64,000 nucleotides of DNA from Flavobacteriaceae bacterium (GTDB lineage Bacteria; Bacteroidota; Bacteroidia; Flavobacteriales; Flavobacteriaceae): assembly GCA_002690805.1 (NCBI GenBank), contig NZFW01000024.1, positions 12,231 through 76,230 of the forward strand. Reading direction: 5' to 3'. Each line of letters opens with the position of its first letter. Position 1 is the stretch's first letter. This document shows positions 45,668-55,071 of the stretch, piece by piece. The notes under the pieces are model-generated. The model made no database searches. It was given only the letters and a program-made list of their open reading frames with translations, and was not told the origin of the DNA. A program made the translations under genes and the position numbers.

Positions 45668-46947
45668 AAATTATATTTTTCTTTCCATAATTTTTTTAAA
45701 TGTTTTCGAACAGCATTTTCTCTTTGATTATTACCAGGATCATAAAAATTTAGATTTTTTATTTCTTTTGGTAAATATTCTTGTGAACTAAAACTATTAT
45801 TGTAATCATGAGAGTATTCATAGTTTTTTCCATGCCCTAAATCTTTTAATAGTTTTGTAGGTGCATTTCTTAGATGAAGAGGAATACTTAGGTTCCCTGT
45901 ATCTTTTACTGTTTCTTGGGCCATATTAATTGCATTGTAGCAACTATTACTTTTTATGGAAGTTGCAAGATATATTACACACTGACTTAAAATTATTCTT
46001 GCCTCTGGGAGACCAATAATATTAATTGACTCAAAAGTTGACTGTGCTATTAATAATGCATTAGGGTTTGCATTTCCAATATCTTCTGCAGCAAGAACAA
46101 TTAACCTTCTTCCAATGAACTTGATATCTTCTCCCGCTTCAATCATTCTAGCAAGCCAATATGTCGCTGCATTTGGATCACTTCCTCTAATTGATTTTAT
46201 AAATGCAGAAATAAGATCATATTGAATATCACCTCCTTTGTCGAACATTAACATATTTGATTGAATAATTTCAATCACTTTGTCATTAGAAATTTTAATT
46301 GCTTTTGAATTATCAAGGACACTAATAACCAATTCAAGTATTGATAGTAGTTTTCTCGCATCCCCACCCGATAGTCTCAATAATGCTTCATCCTCTTTAA
46401 TAGTAATATTTTTCTTAGAAAGAATTGCATCTTCACTTATTGCTTTTGAAATAATTTCTCTTAGTGATTCGACGGGTAAAGGTTCTAAAATAAACACTTG
46501 ACACCTTGATAATAATGCATTAATAACTTCAAAACTAGGATTTTCTGTTGTTGCTCCAATTAAAGTGATAGTACCTTTTTCAACTGCTCCTAGTAGTGCA
46601 TCTTGTTGAGATTTATTAAATCGATGTATCTCATCTATAAATAGAATAGGGTTTTGCTTTGTAAATAATTCACCTCTGTTTTTAGACTTTTCAATTATTT
46701 CTCTAATATCTTTTACACCTGCATTAATTGCTGAAATCTGATAAAACGGTCTTTTTTGAATTTTAGAGAGTAGTTCTGCAAGTGTAGTTTTTCCGGTACC
46801 AGGGGGTCCCCATAATATCATAGAAGGTATTAATCCACTTTTAATTATATTTTTCAAAGTTCCCTTAGGGCCAAGTAATTTGGTTTGTCCCACATAACTA
46901 TCCAGTTTTTTTGGACGCATTCTTTCTGCTAGTGGAGTATTATTCAT
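45664..46947 (-). CDS. rarA: Replication-associated recombination protein RarA (MgsA)
   Basis: An AAA+ ATPase acting at stalled replication forks. I chose the ATG at 46947 (MNNTPLAERMRPKKL); a start 42 bases upstream would fall within rlmB. Walker A is WGPPGTGKTTLAELL, Walker B LFIDEIHRFNKSQQDALL, sensor 1 IGATTENPSF, and the C-terminal domain has RGSDPNAATYWLARMIEAGED. Full length. It follows rlmB by 7 bases on the same strand. Confidence 0.95.
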   Translation of the reverse strand: MNNTPLAERMRPKKLDSYVGQTKLLGPKGTLKNIIKSGLIPSMILWGPPGTGKTTLAELLSKIQKRPFYQISAINAGVKDIREIIEKSKNRGELFTKQNPILFIDEIHRFNKSQQDALLGAVEKGTITLIGATTENPSFEVINALLSRCQVFILEPLPVESLREIISKAISEDAILSKKNITIKEDEALLRLSGGDARKLLSILELVISVLDNSKAIKISNDKVIEIIQSNMLMFDKGGDIQYDLISAFIKSIRGSDPNAATYWLARMIEAGEDIKFIGRRLIVLAAEDIGNANPNALLIAQSTFESINIIGLPEARIILSQCVIYLATSIKSNSCYNAINMAQETVKDTGNLSIPLHLRNAPTKLLKDLGHGKNYEYSHDYNNSFSSQEYLPKEIKNLNFYDPGNNQRENAVRKHLKKLWKEKYNF

Positions 46948-46954
46948 ATAATAT

Positions 46955-47689
46955 TTATTGGTGTTGTCTAATCTTCTCATATAGAACAATTCCGCAAGCT
47001 ACTGAAACATTTAAAGAATCAATCTTTTCTTCCATTGGGATTTTAATAGCTATATCACATAATTTAAACAAGCTCTTTTGTATTCCTTTTTCTTCTGAAC
47101 CAATTATTAATGCTGTAGCATTTTTAATTTTCGTATCAAATAGGTTTTGGGTGGCCTTTTCACTTAAAGCAATTACCTGTATGTCATATGACTTTAATAG
47201 AAATAGCGCATCTTTTAAATGATTAACTCTTGAGATAGGAACTGAGAAAGCTCCTCCAGAAGAGGTTTTTATTGAAGTATCATTAATTGGTGCACTTCCT
47301 GTTTGAGGGATTATAACCCCATTTACTCCTGTTGCAGCACATGATCTTAAAATAGCTCCTACATTTCTTGGATCCGTTATTCCATCAAGTAAAATAAATG
47401 TGGGATTTTTTGATTTTTTGTATGAATCTTCAATCATCTTTTCAATCTCTATAAATTCAATTTGGGATATAATTGCAACTGCGCCTTGATGATTTTTATT
47501 TCTAAACCTATCTAATCTTTCTTTTGGAACATATGAATGTGAAATGTTTTTTTCTCTGATTGATTGTTCGAGCCTCTGAAAGAGTGATCCCTTACTTCCC
47601 TTTAATAACCATACTTTTTCAATATTTTTTTTAGAAATGATTGCTTCTAGAATTGAATGAAGACCATAAATTTCTATTTTTTTATCCAT
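46955..47689 (-). CDS. rlmB: 23S rRNA (guanosine-2'-O)-methyltransferase RlmB-like
   Basis: 244 residues of the SPOUT superfamily. The N-terminal L30e-like domain begins with IEIYGLHSILEAI; the SAM domain has LLDGITDPRNVGAILRSCAA (motif 1), IIGSEEKGI (motif 2) and IPMEEKIDSLNVSVACGIVLYE (motif 3). RlmB methylates G2251 in E. coli. It is the upstream gene of a pair with rarA. No clear promoter was seen upstream. Confidence 0.92.
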   Translation of the reverse strand: MDKKIEIYGLHSILEAIISKKNIEKVWLLKGSKGSLFQRLEQSIREKNISHSYVPKERLDRFRNKNHQGAVAIISQIEFIEIEKMIEDSYKKSKNPTFILLDGITDPRNVGAILRSCAATGVNGVIIPQTGSAPINDTSIKTSSGGAFSVPISRVNHLKDALFLLKSYDIQVIALSEKATQNLFDTKIKNATALIIGSEEKGIQKSLFKLCDIAIKIPMEEKIDSLNVSVACGIVLYEKIRQHQ

Positions 47690-47723
47690 CTAGTAAAAAT
47701 AGTTTTTTATTTAAGTTTTGTAT

Positions 47724-47758
47724 AAAAAAAAAAGGAGATCATTTGATCTCCTTTTTTT
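47724..47758. terminator. Strong intrinsic terminator after the SusC/D operon
   Basis: A-run, AAAGGAGATC (to 47740), loop ATTT, GATCTCCTTTTTTT (47745-47758). The stem of GGAGATC/GATCTCC is extended by A-T pairs, and U-tracts form in both directions. It lies 18 bases past the stop of the minus-strand lipoprotein gene, so it ends the SusC-SusD-lipoprotein transcript. Confidence 0.88.
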
Positions 47759-47775
47759 AGCATATGGTTTATCAA

Positions 47776-48606
47776 TTATGGACAAACACTTAATACTTTA
47801 ACACCTGCTCCAGGATTAGTTTCTGAAATAGCTACTTGATCTGCTCCACCATTATTAAAAGTAATAGTGTAAGTTACTTCACTGTCCCAATCACCACTTA
47901 CGTATGCGAATGACATTGAAGTAGCACCAGCAGGTACTGTAACTGTTTGAGATCCATTTGCTCCGGAAGGAAGACCAACGGTTTGTGCAACACCATCAAT
48001 AGTTACAGTGATTGATGCTCCATTCCAACCATCTCCCCATGAATCTATCATGTCGATAGTGTAGTCTCCAGCAACTGCACCAGTAGGTATACACTTAATA
48101 GTCATATTATAGATATAAGGTGACTTAAAGTACGAACCTGTTAGTGAACTTGCTGCATCCTTTGCAGTATAACTTCTACCATCAGTTAAATTTAACTGAA
48201 GACGAATATTGATTACATCTCCACCAGTATATTGACTACTAGAAAGACCTAAGGCTGCTATTGATTCTCCAAGAGTAACCGTTAATTGATGTCTAGGTAG
48301 TCCTGTTGGACCGACAGCGAAGTCAGCTGTTGTTAATGTTCTTAATAAGACTTCTGTTCCACTATTAAGCGCAACATAAACTTGAACATCTTGCATTAAT
48401 GCACCGTTTTGTTCATCATGCTCCTCAATTTCAACTGTAAAGATTGAAGTTGAAGGTGCAAAGAAGTTATAGTCTCCTGTTGGATTCCAACCTCTTAAAA
48501 CTGCACCAGTAACATAATTGTCAAGTACATCGTTTATTGTTGTATCAGGTTCTTGACAAGAAACTGTTACTAACAATAAACTAAATAAAGTTATAATTTT
48601 TTTCAT
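47776..48606 (-). CDS. Surface lipoprotein, third member of the SusC/D operon
   Basis: 276 residues with a lipoprotein signal ending in VTVSC (Cys17). The central part has GAVLRGW near the start of the mature protein, VEIEEHDEQNGALMQDVQVY, GLPRHQLTVTLGESIAALGL, GGDVINIRLQLNLTDGRSY and FKSPYIYNM; the C-terminus is a beta module with DSWGDGWNGASITVTIDG. I recall related proteins as the third gene of SusC/SusD operons in marine Flavobacteriia, but none with a defined role. It occupies the place of the ligand-binding SusE/SusF lipoproteins. Function unknown; surface ligand binding is a guess. Confidence 0.7.
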   Translation of the reverse strand: MKKIITLFSLLLVTVSCQEPDTTINDVLDNYVTGAVLRGWNPTGDYNFFAPSTSIFTVEIEEHDEQNGALMQDVQVYVALNSGTEVLLRTLTTADFAVGPTGLPRHQLTVTLGESIAALGLSSSQYTGGDVINIRLQLNLTDGRSYTAKDAASSLTGSYFKSPYIYNMTIKCIPTGAVAGDYTIDMIDSWGDGWNGASITVTIDGVAQTVGLPSGANGSQTVTVPAGATSMSFAYVSGDWDSEVTYTITFNNGGADQVAISETNPGAGVKVLSVCP

Positions 48607-48617
48607 GTTTATATTTT

Positions 48618-50219
48618 TTATTTAAGATTAGGGCTTTGAGTATTCCAAAATACTTTTCCAGTCAAATCACTTTTTTGACTAGCATTTGAATTTCTAGCAG
48701 TATAGTTATTTGGATACCACATTGAAACTGGGAATGCTCCTGGGTTTGGTTCAATATTTGGTTGAAGATCTGTAGGGAAACCAGTACGTCTGTATGCATT
48801 ATATGCATCTGTACCATTACCCCATAGAGCTATCCAAAATTGTTTTGCCCACATATTTCCTTTTTCTGTAGTGCTTGCATTAGTCCATGCTGAAGTAAAT
48901 TCTTGAACATACTGTGCAGAATCTATAGCGGGTGAACCAGCAAATCCTGAAACTTTACTCATAGAATCACCAATTCCAGCTAACATTTCTGTTGTAGCTG
49001 CTGCTGTTCCAACACCTGCAACTTCTGCATTCATAAAGTGCATCCATGAAGAAAGCATTATTGGAGTAATACCTGCACCTCCTGCACCTGCTCCATTTTT
49101 CTGTGAAGCAAAACTACGATCATCGTATTTACCTCCAGCTGGATATACTCCATGAAGTGTTCTTTGGAAACCATCTGGTGGAATACCATTATCATTTCCA
49201 TGATCACGTCCCCAATAACCTCCACCTGGTGAACAGAAAACTTCTCCAGAAGGATAAGGGTTAAAGTATCCTGGTAGTCCACACTCTAGAACTTCTTCAT
49301 CGGCTTCGTATCCATCAAACCCAGGAACACCCTGAACTTGTCTGTAGAAGTAATAAAATATTCTAGGATCAGAAACACCATTAACACCATTTTTCATTGT
49401 ATTCATAAGCCAGTTAGACATGTATGACCCTCCACCTGTAGGAGTATAGCTACTTCTGTAGTATGGATGACGAGTGTCTGGTTGAGCTGGGTTTGTTCCC
49501 CAAGAAAATTGGAAATCATCAGCTGGATCAGAAATATAGTTAGATATTCCATTGTAAGCTGAAGTATTACCAGTATTCAAATAAGCCTTTTTCTTAAGAC
49601 TATTTGCAGCTTTTATCCATTTAGATCCGTCTCCTCCGTAGAAGAAGTCATTTGCGGGCGCTCCTCCACCAGTCGTGAAGTTAGCTATCGCAGCATCTAA
49701 TTTTGCAATTGCGTGAGCATATACATCTGCACCTGCAGAAGCATTTGGATTAAGTACACCGTTGTTAGCATCAAGTGCTTCCGCCTGTGGTACATCACCA
49801 AAATAATCTACTAGAGTTAAATATATGTAAGCTTCCATAACTTCACCCATTCCTAATGCATATGGACGTTCTGCTGCCAACTCATTCATTAATCTAATAT
49901 CTTCTAACATACCTTGGTATGCAGATGACCATCGACCATCAAAAGAGTTTGGAGAATATACGTTAGCATAAGTTCTTCCACTCATATATGTAATTCGTGT
50001 AAGATTTGAACCAACACTTCCAAAGCTGTTGGCCCATCCTGCGAAATCTTCTTGAATAGCATTCAAGAAAAAGTCTGCACTTGCTTGACTTGGGTCTAGC
50101 GCGTTAGGGTTCACTGTAAGATCTAAATCTGCGGTCTCACAAGAACTTAACACAAGAAGACTTCCAAGGCAAGTTGCGAAAAATTTATTCATTGATTTCA
50201 TGATTATATTGTTTTTCAT
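48618..50219 (-). CDS. SusD/RagB-family nutrient-binding outer-membrane lipoprotein
   Basis: 533 residues of the SusD-like family (the SusD-like_2 subgroup by wording). It has a lipoprotein signal ending in LVLSSC; Met codons 6 and 9 residues after the first are alternative starts. NPNALDPSQASADFFLNAIQ, the TPR-like helices (EAYIYLTLVDYFGDVPQAEA, KWIKAANSLKKKAYL), HPYYRSS and DPRIFYYF are present. It acts as the lid that captures ligand for the SusC channel encoded directly upstream (3-base gap). The ligand is unknown; no glycoside hydrolase is nearby. Confidence 0.92.
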   Translation of the reverse strand: MKNNIIMKSMNKFFATCLGSLLVLSSCETADLDLTVNPNALDPSQASADFFLNAIQEDFAGWANSFGSVGSNLTRITYMSGRTYANVYSPNSFDGRWSSAYQGMLEDIRLMNELAAERPYALGMGEVMEAYIYLTLVDYFGDVPQAEALDANNGVLNPNASAGADVYAHAIAKLDAAIANFTTGGGAPANDFFYGGDGSKWIKAANSLKKKAYLNTGNTSAYNGISNYISDPADDFQFSWGTNPAQPDTRHPYYRSSYTPTGGGSYMSNWLMNTMKNGVNGVSDPRIFYYFYRQVQGVPGFDGYEADEEVLECGLPGYFNPYPSGEVFCSPGGGYWGRDHGNDNGIPPDGFQRTLHGVYPAGGKYDDRSFASQKNGAGAGGAGITPIMLSSWMHFMNAEVAGVGTAAATTEMLAGIGDSMSKVSGFAGSPAIDSAQYVQEFTSAWTNASTTEKGNMWAKQFWIALWGNGTDAYNAYRRTGFPTDLQPNIEPNPGAFPVSMWYPNNYTARNSNASQKSDLTGKVFWNTQSPNLK

Positions 50220-50222
50220 TAT

Positions 50223-53200
50223 TTAAAAAGTAAGTTTCAAACTAGCTCCGTATCTTCTAGCACTAGGACCATTCAAATAGTCAAATCCTCGTCCGTTACC
50301 TACCCCTGTACCCGCGATATTCGGATCAAAGTTTACTCCTTCTGGAGTGTTATAAGCATTGTACCAAAGGTTATAACCTGAAGCAGTTAAGCTTATACCA
50401 CCAAAAGGTGTTTTATCTATAAGTGATTGTGGCATATCGTAAGTAAGAGAAATCTCACCTAGTCTCCATACACTTCCATCATAAATTTGAAGTTCATCAG
50501 GACCATACAATACATTACTAAAGTAGAAAGTAGAGTTATTGATCTGTCTAGTATTTACTTCGCCAGCTGAATTAACCCCTGGTAAAATAAATGAAAGTTC
50601 ACGATCTAGTGTATCATTTGTTAATCCACGACCAAGCATTGTTGCCACAGTCATAGAATAAATGTCTCCACCATTTACATGGTTGATCAAGAAGTTAAAA
50701 GAAAAGTTCTTGTATGATATACTATTACTAATATTAAGTAAGAAGTTTGGATTAGCATCACCAATTATGTTTGTACCAAATGTGGTATCATAACTACCTT
50801 GGTTATTAACTAATCTTCCACCTGCATCAGTTGTAGTGATTTTTGATCCAACAATTGCACCTAAAGATTCACCTACTCTTGCTACGTTTCCTAAATTACT
50901 AAAACCAGAATAAACAATTTCTTCTGTATCTAGACCAAGGTCAGTAACAATTGACTCATTTGCAGAGTAATTAATGAATGCAGACCAATTTAAATCTTGA
51001 CCTCTTAGCACATCAATCCCAAGATCAACTTCAACACCTTTGTTCTCTATCTCACCAATGTTAGTTTGAGTAGAAGAGTAACCTGTTGATGGATCTAAAG
51101 GACGAGTAATGATTAAATCATTTGTCTTTTTATTATAAACAGATAAATCTAAACTTAATCTACTGTCTAAAAATCTACCTTCAATACCAAATTCTATCTC
51201 GCTAATAGTCTCTGGTTTTAAATTAGGATTACCTAATCTTGATCCAGATGTATTAGAAATAACTTGACCACCTGCATCTGTTAAGAAATCTTGTGTATCA
51301 AGAGTTAAAGTAGCAGATATTGGATATCCAAACGGGAAGTTAGCTGAAGTTCCGTAACTAGCACGAACTTTCAATAAATTCAACATATCACTCTTAATTT
51401 CCGGGAATGCCGAAGTTGGGAGGAATGATACACTGGCAGATGGATATGTTATTGAACGATTATCCATTGACAAGTTAGATACCCAGTCCTGACGAGCAGA
51501 TAATGTTAGGTATGCATAACGTTGATAGTCAAAAGAAGCTTGTCCATACAAACCTTTAATGTTTCTAGCTTCGTAATATTGAATTTCATCTTGTTGTTCG
51601 TAATTGAAATGACGAAGAACTCCATAGACTTGCTGTCCAATAGAACGAGTTCCATTTCTGTCATAAACGTCACCACGAGTTGTATATCCTATAGTGAAGT
51701 CTGCACCAATTTCCCCAAACTTATAGCTACCTGCTATTGAAAGGTTATGGTCATTAATTTGCTTTCTATTATTCCAAGTTTCATAAATACCATTTTGGTT
51801 GATTAAAGAACCAGTCTTACCACCCTTATTGGCATAGTTTACATTGTTTTCAGAATAAACATCCAGTCCGTAACGGTAGGATACATTTAAGTTATCATTA
51901 ATATTATATGAAATATTTGCTCCACCAAATACACGATCAACCAACTGAGTGTTAGCAGCATTTTTGGTTGTCCAAATTGGATTCTGTATACCATTATTAT
52001 TTCTATAGTAAAGTGATCCATTGGTTACTGGATTCGTGTCTGGTAATCCAATTAAGTCTACAGAACGAGGTGTGTAAAATACATTTGCAAATACAGAAGC
52101 ACCTTCACCACCAACATTAGATCCATATCCAGCAGCAACTGGAGGAGATTTAAAGTTAGTTTGTGAATAATTTAAAGTTCCATTAATTGTAAATCCATTT
52201 GATAATTGAGCACGACCTCCAAAACTTAAAGTGTTTCTACGTAGTGAGTTCTCACGAGTAAATCCTTTGTCTTCAAGGTTTCCATAATTAATATTATAAG
52301 AAATTTTACCATCATCACTAGCTCCACGTAAGTTCATGTTTGTGGAAGCAGTATGACCTGTTACAAAAAAGCCTCCAACACTATCGTAAGGTTGCCATTT
52401 GTATTCAGAAGTTTGGTTAAGACCTATAAGTTCTAATATTTCATATGTTCCTGTTGCTCTACTTTGAGTAACGTATGGATGTTTTAAATAACCTCTTGTT
52501 ACACTTTGTCCAGCATTAGGACCAATCAGGGAAGAATCCCATGATCCAGATCCATTAATAGAACTTTGTCCACCCCATCCTGCAGGACCACCTTCATCGA
52601 AGCTAGGACCCCAGTTAGAGAAGAACCATCCGAAAGATTGGTCAAAACCATTACCGTATTGCATTTGGTAGTCTGGTTGTGACGCAAGTTCTACATTAAA
52701 ATATGATGTATTAACTGTTATTTCAGTTTTTTTAGCGCCTGATCCGGCAGTACTTCCTGATTTAGTTGTAATCAATATTACACCATTACGTCCTTGCGTA
52801 CCGTACAAGTTAGATGCAGCAAGACCTTTTAAAACATTTACACTCTCGATATTGTTTGGATCGATGTCAAGGAATCTTGAAGATCCACTATTACCATCCA
52901 CAAAACTACCTTGTGCATTTGTATCGCTTGCGAAAGGAACACCATCCACTATGAACAAGGGTTGGTTACCTTGACTAAATGTGTTAAATCCACGAATTAC
53001 GATACTAGTTCCAGATCCTGAAACTCCAGAGGCATTAGTAATTTGAACCCCGGAAGCTTTCCCAGCTAGTACACGTCCAATATCTCCTTCTGCACGTTGC
53101 TCAAGTTGATCTGACTCAACTTCAGAGACAGCATAACCTAAAGCTTGCTTCTCACGCTTAATACCTAGAGATGTTACTATAACTTCTTCTAATTCATTTC

Positions 53201-53483
53201 CTTGAGCTAGTGATACATTTATTTGATCATCTGCACCAACAGTAATTGCTGAGGTTTCATAACCAACAAAACTATATTCAAGAACAGAGCCTTCTGCAAC
53301 TTCTATGGAATAATTACCATCGAAATCTGTAGAGACACCATTACTGGTACCTTGCTCAAGTACTGTAGCTCCTGGGAGCGGCATACCTTGGTCATCAGAG
53401 ACCACACCTGTGATAGTTTTTTGAGCGAGCGCAACTTGCGTCACAAGTAAACTAACCATCAACAGTCTTAATAAGCTTTTCAT
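50223..53483 (-). CDS. SusC/RagA-family TonB-linked outer-membrane transporter
   Basis: 1086 residues: signal peptide (1-20, ending in VALA), carboxypeptidase-regulatory-like domain (GVVSDDQGMPLPGATVLEQG, to about residue 95), plug domain with VIRGFNTFSQGNQPLFIVDG and the SusC hallmark GLAASNLYGTQGRNGVILITTK, and a large beta-barrel ending in GASLKLTF with a terminal Phe. It imports ligands captured by the SusD-like partner using TonB energy. It is first in its operon. Codon use looks less A/T-extreme than in the neighbours, with frequent CGT arginine codons, in keeping with high expression. Confidence 0.95.
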   Translation of the reverse strand: MKSLLRLLMVSLLVTQVALAQKTITGVVSDDQGMPLPGATVLEQGTSNGVSTDFDGNYSIEVAEGSVLEYSFVGYETSAITVGADDQINVSLAQGNELEEVIVTSLGIKREKQALGYAVSEVESDQLEQRAEGDIGRVLAGKASGVQITNASGVSGSGTSIVIRGFNTFSQGNQPLFIVDGVPFASDTNAQGSFVDGNSGSSRFLDIDPNNIESVNVLKGLAASNLYGTQGRNGVILITTKSGSTAGSGAKKTEITVNTSYFNVELASQPDYQMQYGNGFDQSFGWFFSNWGPSFDEGGPAGWGGQSSINGSGSWDSSLIGPNAGQSVTRGYLKHPYVTQSRATGTYEILELIGLNQTSEYKWQPYDSVGGFFVTGHTASTNMNLRGASDDGKISYNINYGNLEDKGFTRENSLRRNTLSFGGRAQLSNGFTINGTLNYSQTNFKSPPVAAGYGSNVGGEGASVFANVFYTPRSVDLIGLPDTNPVTNGSLYYRNNNGIQNPIWTTKNAANTQLVDRVFGGANISYNINDNLNVSYRYGLDVYSENNVNYANKGGKTGSLINQNGIYETWNNRKQINDHNLSIAGSYKFGEIGADFTIGYTTRGDVYDRNGTRSIGQQVYGVLRHFNYEQQDEIQYYEARNIKGLYGQASFDYQRYAYLTLSARQDWVSNLSMDNRSITYPSASVSFLPTSAFPEIKSDMLNLLKVRASYGTSANFPFGYPISATLTLDTQDFLTDAGGQVISNTSGSRLGNPNLKPETISEIEFGIEGRFLDSRLSLDLSVYNKKTNDLIITRPLDPSTGYSSTQTNIGEIENKGVEVDLGIDVLRGQDLNWSAFINYSANESIVTDLGLDTEEIVYSGFSNLGNVARVGESLGAIVGSKITTTDAGGRLVNNQGSYDTTFGTNIIGDANPNFLLNISNSISYKNFSFNFLINHVNGGDIYSMTVATMLGRGLTNDTLDRELSFILPGVNSAGEVNTRQINNSTFYFSNVLYGPDELQIYDGSVWRLGEISLTYDMPQSLIDKTPFGGISLTASGYNLWYNAYNTPEGVNFDPNIAGTGVGNGRGFDYLNGPSARRYGASLKLTF

Positions 53484-53617
53484 ACTTTCATTTTTGATTA
53501 ATTAATAATTTGTTTAAAAAAAATTTGGCTATAAATATAGTTCAAATGTTAAGAAAAACCAAAAATTCTTAATTTTCCTTTATTTAAAAACTAAAAATAT
53601 GTTAACCTAAAAATATT

Positions 53618-54358
53618 TTAGAGTGAATTAATATAATTAAAGATTTTCTTTAAACCTTCCGAAGTTTTTAATTTCACATCATTATTCTTAATGAAACTTC
53701 TCACTTTAGACCCGTTTTCTCCACTAATCTTTATCAAATTAGATTTACTTGTTTTAAGTGGCAAAGGGGTCTCGCCATTTAAACTATAATAATAGTTAAT
53801 ATCATCAACAAATCTAGCAGGAAAAGATCTATCTAGAGATGTTCTTGCTTCGACAGCTTTCATATACATTTTTTTTCTTTTTAGATAAAGCGAGTAGTTC
53901 CCATCAACAATAACAATTAGATAACCAATGATAGGATAATTTGACTCCTTTAAGCGATGAGGAAGGAGTCTGTATTCTTCATTATCAATTATAGCATTTA
54001 CTTTTGCGCTTTTTAAAAGAATTTCTTCAGCGTCTACCTGAGAAACACTTTTTCCCATTTCAATTTCATCGTTAGCAGCATTGTATCTTAAATAAGCTTT
54101 TTCTTTTAGTTCTTCCCCAAAATAAATAACAGTTGATGATTGAAAATTTTTATTAAAATAATATGAACCTTTTACGTCTTTGGGCGTTTCTGCTTTCCTT
54201 GCTTTTCGGTTGGTTAAATCTGTCATTGCATTCATTAGTCTTGAATCTGTTCGATCAAAAACTCCCGCAGGCCCATTTGATGCAGATGGCAATGCCTGAG
54301 AAAATAAAAAATTAAAATTTACGATTGTAAAAAAGGAAATAAAAAAAATCTTGCGCAT
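53618..54358 (-). CDS. Secreted protein of unknown function
   Basis: 246 residues with a signal peptide (about residues 1-20, ending in FLFSQ). The mature part starts ALPSASNGPAGVFDRTDSRL and contains DVKGSYYFNKNFQSSTVIYFG, LPHRLKESNYPIIGYL, a basic KRKKMYMKAVEART stretch and a C-terminal helix. I do not recognise a characterised family. It reads away from the ribosomal operon; no strong promoter is visible between them on this strand. Periplasmic or outer-membrane location is inferred from the signal peptide. Confidence 0.65.
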   Translation of the reverse strand: MRKIFFISFFTIVNFNFLFSQALPSASNGPAGVFDRTDSRLMNAMTDLTNRKARKAETPKDVKGSYYFNKNFQSSTVIYFGEELKEKAYLRYNAANDEIEMGKSVSQVDAEEILLKSAKVNAIIDNEEYRLLPHRLKESNYPIIGYLIVIVDGNYSLYLKRKKMYMKAVEARTSLDRSFPARFVDDINYYYSLNGETPLPLKTSKSNLIKISGENGSKVRSFIKNNDVKLKTSEGLKKIFNYINSL

Positions 54359-54672
54359 ATTTGTTTATTTGAAAGCCGTAAAATTAAAAATTAAATTTTA
54401 TTTACTTATTATAATTTAGACTTCTTTTAAGGTTTTTTAAGTCAATCCAGAATAAAAATTATTAAATAAACAAATACAATAAATTTGTATGATAAGTAAC
54501 TAGGACAAAATGACCTTTAGTTTTGATAATTAATATCAAATGTTTTACATAAAGCCATAAAATATTATTTTTTTTAAAAAAACAGCGATTTTGGATTTGA
54601 AAGACAAAAAAAATATTCTACATTTGCACGCCCAAAAAGGGGATTTCAATAATTAAAATTGATTTATCAAGT
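54359..54672. other. Intergenic region upstream of the ribosomal protein operon
   Basis: 314 bases without a gene. It is very A/T-rich and holds the rpsL promoter at its right end (54596-54626) and a TAAATTTG at 54480-54487 that also fits the -7 consensus, but without a -33 partner. Just after the main -7 element lies CCCAAAAAGGGG (54631-54642), which could fold into a small hairpin. No open frame or RNA gene was recognised in the rest. Confidence 0.6.
54596..54626 (+). promoter_or_regulatory. Promoter of the str/S10/spc operon
   Basis: TTTG (54596-54599), a 19-base spacer and TACATTTG (54619-54626) form a textbook Bacteroidota promoter. Transcription would start around 54633, leaving a leader of about 40 bases before the rpsL ATG at 54673 that includes the short G/C-rich inverted repeat CCCAAAAAGGGG. 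Confidence 0.8.
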
Positions 54673-55047
54673 ATGCCAACTATTGCACAATTAGTAAGAA
54701 AAGGGAGAGTAACAAATGCTAGAAAAAGTAAGTCAGCTGCTCTTGAATCTAGTCCACAGCGGCGAGGAGTCTGTACCAGAGTTTACACCACAACACCCAA
54801 AAAACCTAATTCAGCCATGCGTAAAGTCGCACGTGTTAGATTAACTAATGGCAAAGAAGTAAATGCCTACATTCCGGGAGAAGGTCACAACCTTCAGGAA
54901 CATTCGATCGTTTTAGTTCGTGGAGGAAGAGTAAAAGATTTGCCTGGAGTCCGCTATCACATTGTTCGTGGTGCTCTTGATACTGCTGGAGTTGAAGGGC
55001 GACTTCAAAGGAGATCTAAATATGGAGCAAAAAGACCAAAAAAATAA
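54673..55047 (+). CDS. rpsL: Ribosomal protein S12
   Basis: 124 residues; decoding-centre protein. [17 protein letters not shown] (about residues 40-56) contains the streptomycin-related lysine in its wild-type form, and [20 protein letters not shown] and the ending [12 protein letters not shown] are canonical. First gene of the long ribosomal operon, 24 bases before rpsG. Confidence 0.98.
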   Translation: MPTIAQLVRKGRVTNARKSKSAALESSPQRRGVCTRVYTTTPKKPNSAMRKVARVRLTNGKEVNAYIPGEGHNLQEHSIVLVRGGRVKDLPGVRYHIVRGALDTAGVEGRLQRRSKYGAKRPKK

Positions 55048-55071
55048 TTAAAATTTTTTCAAAAATTCATC

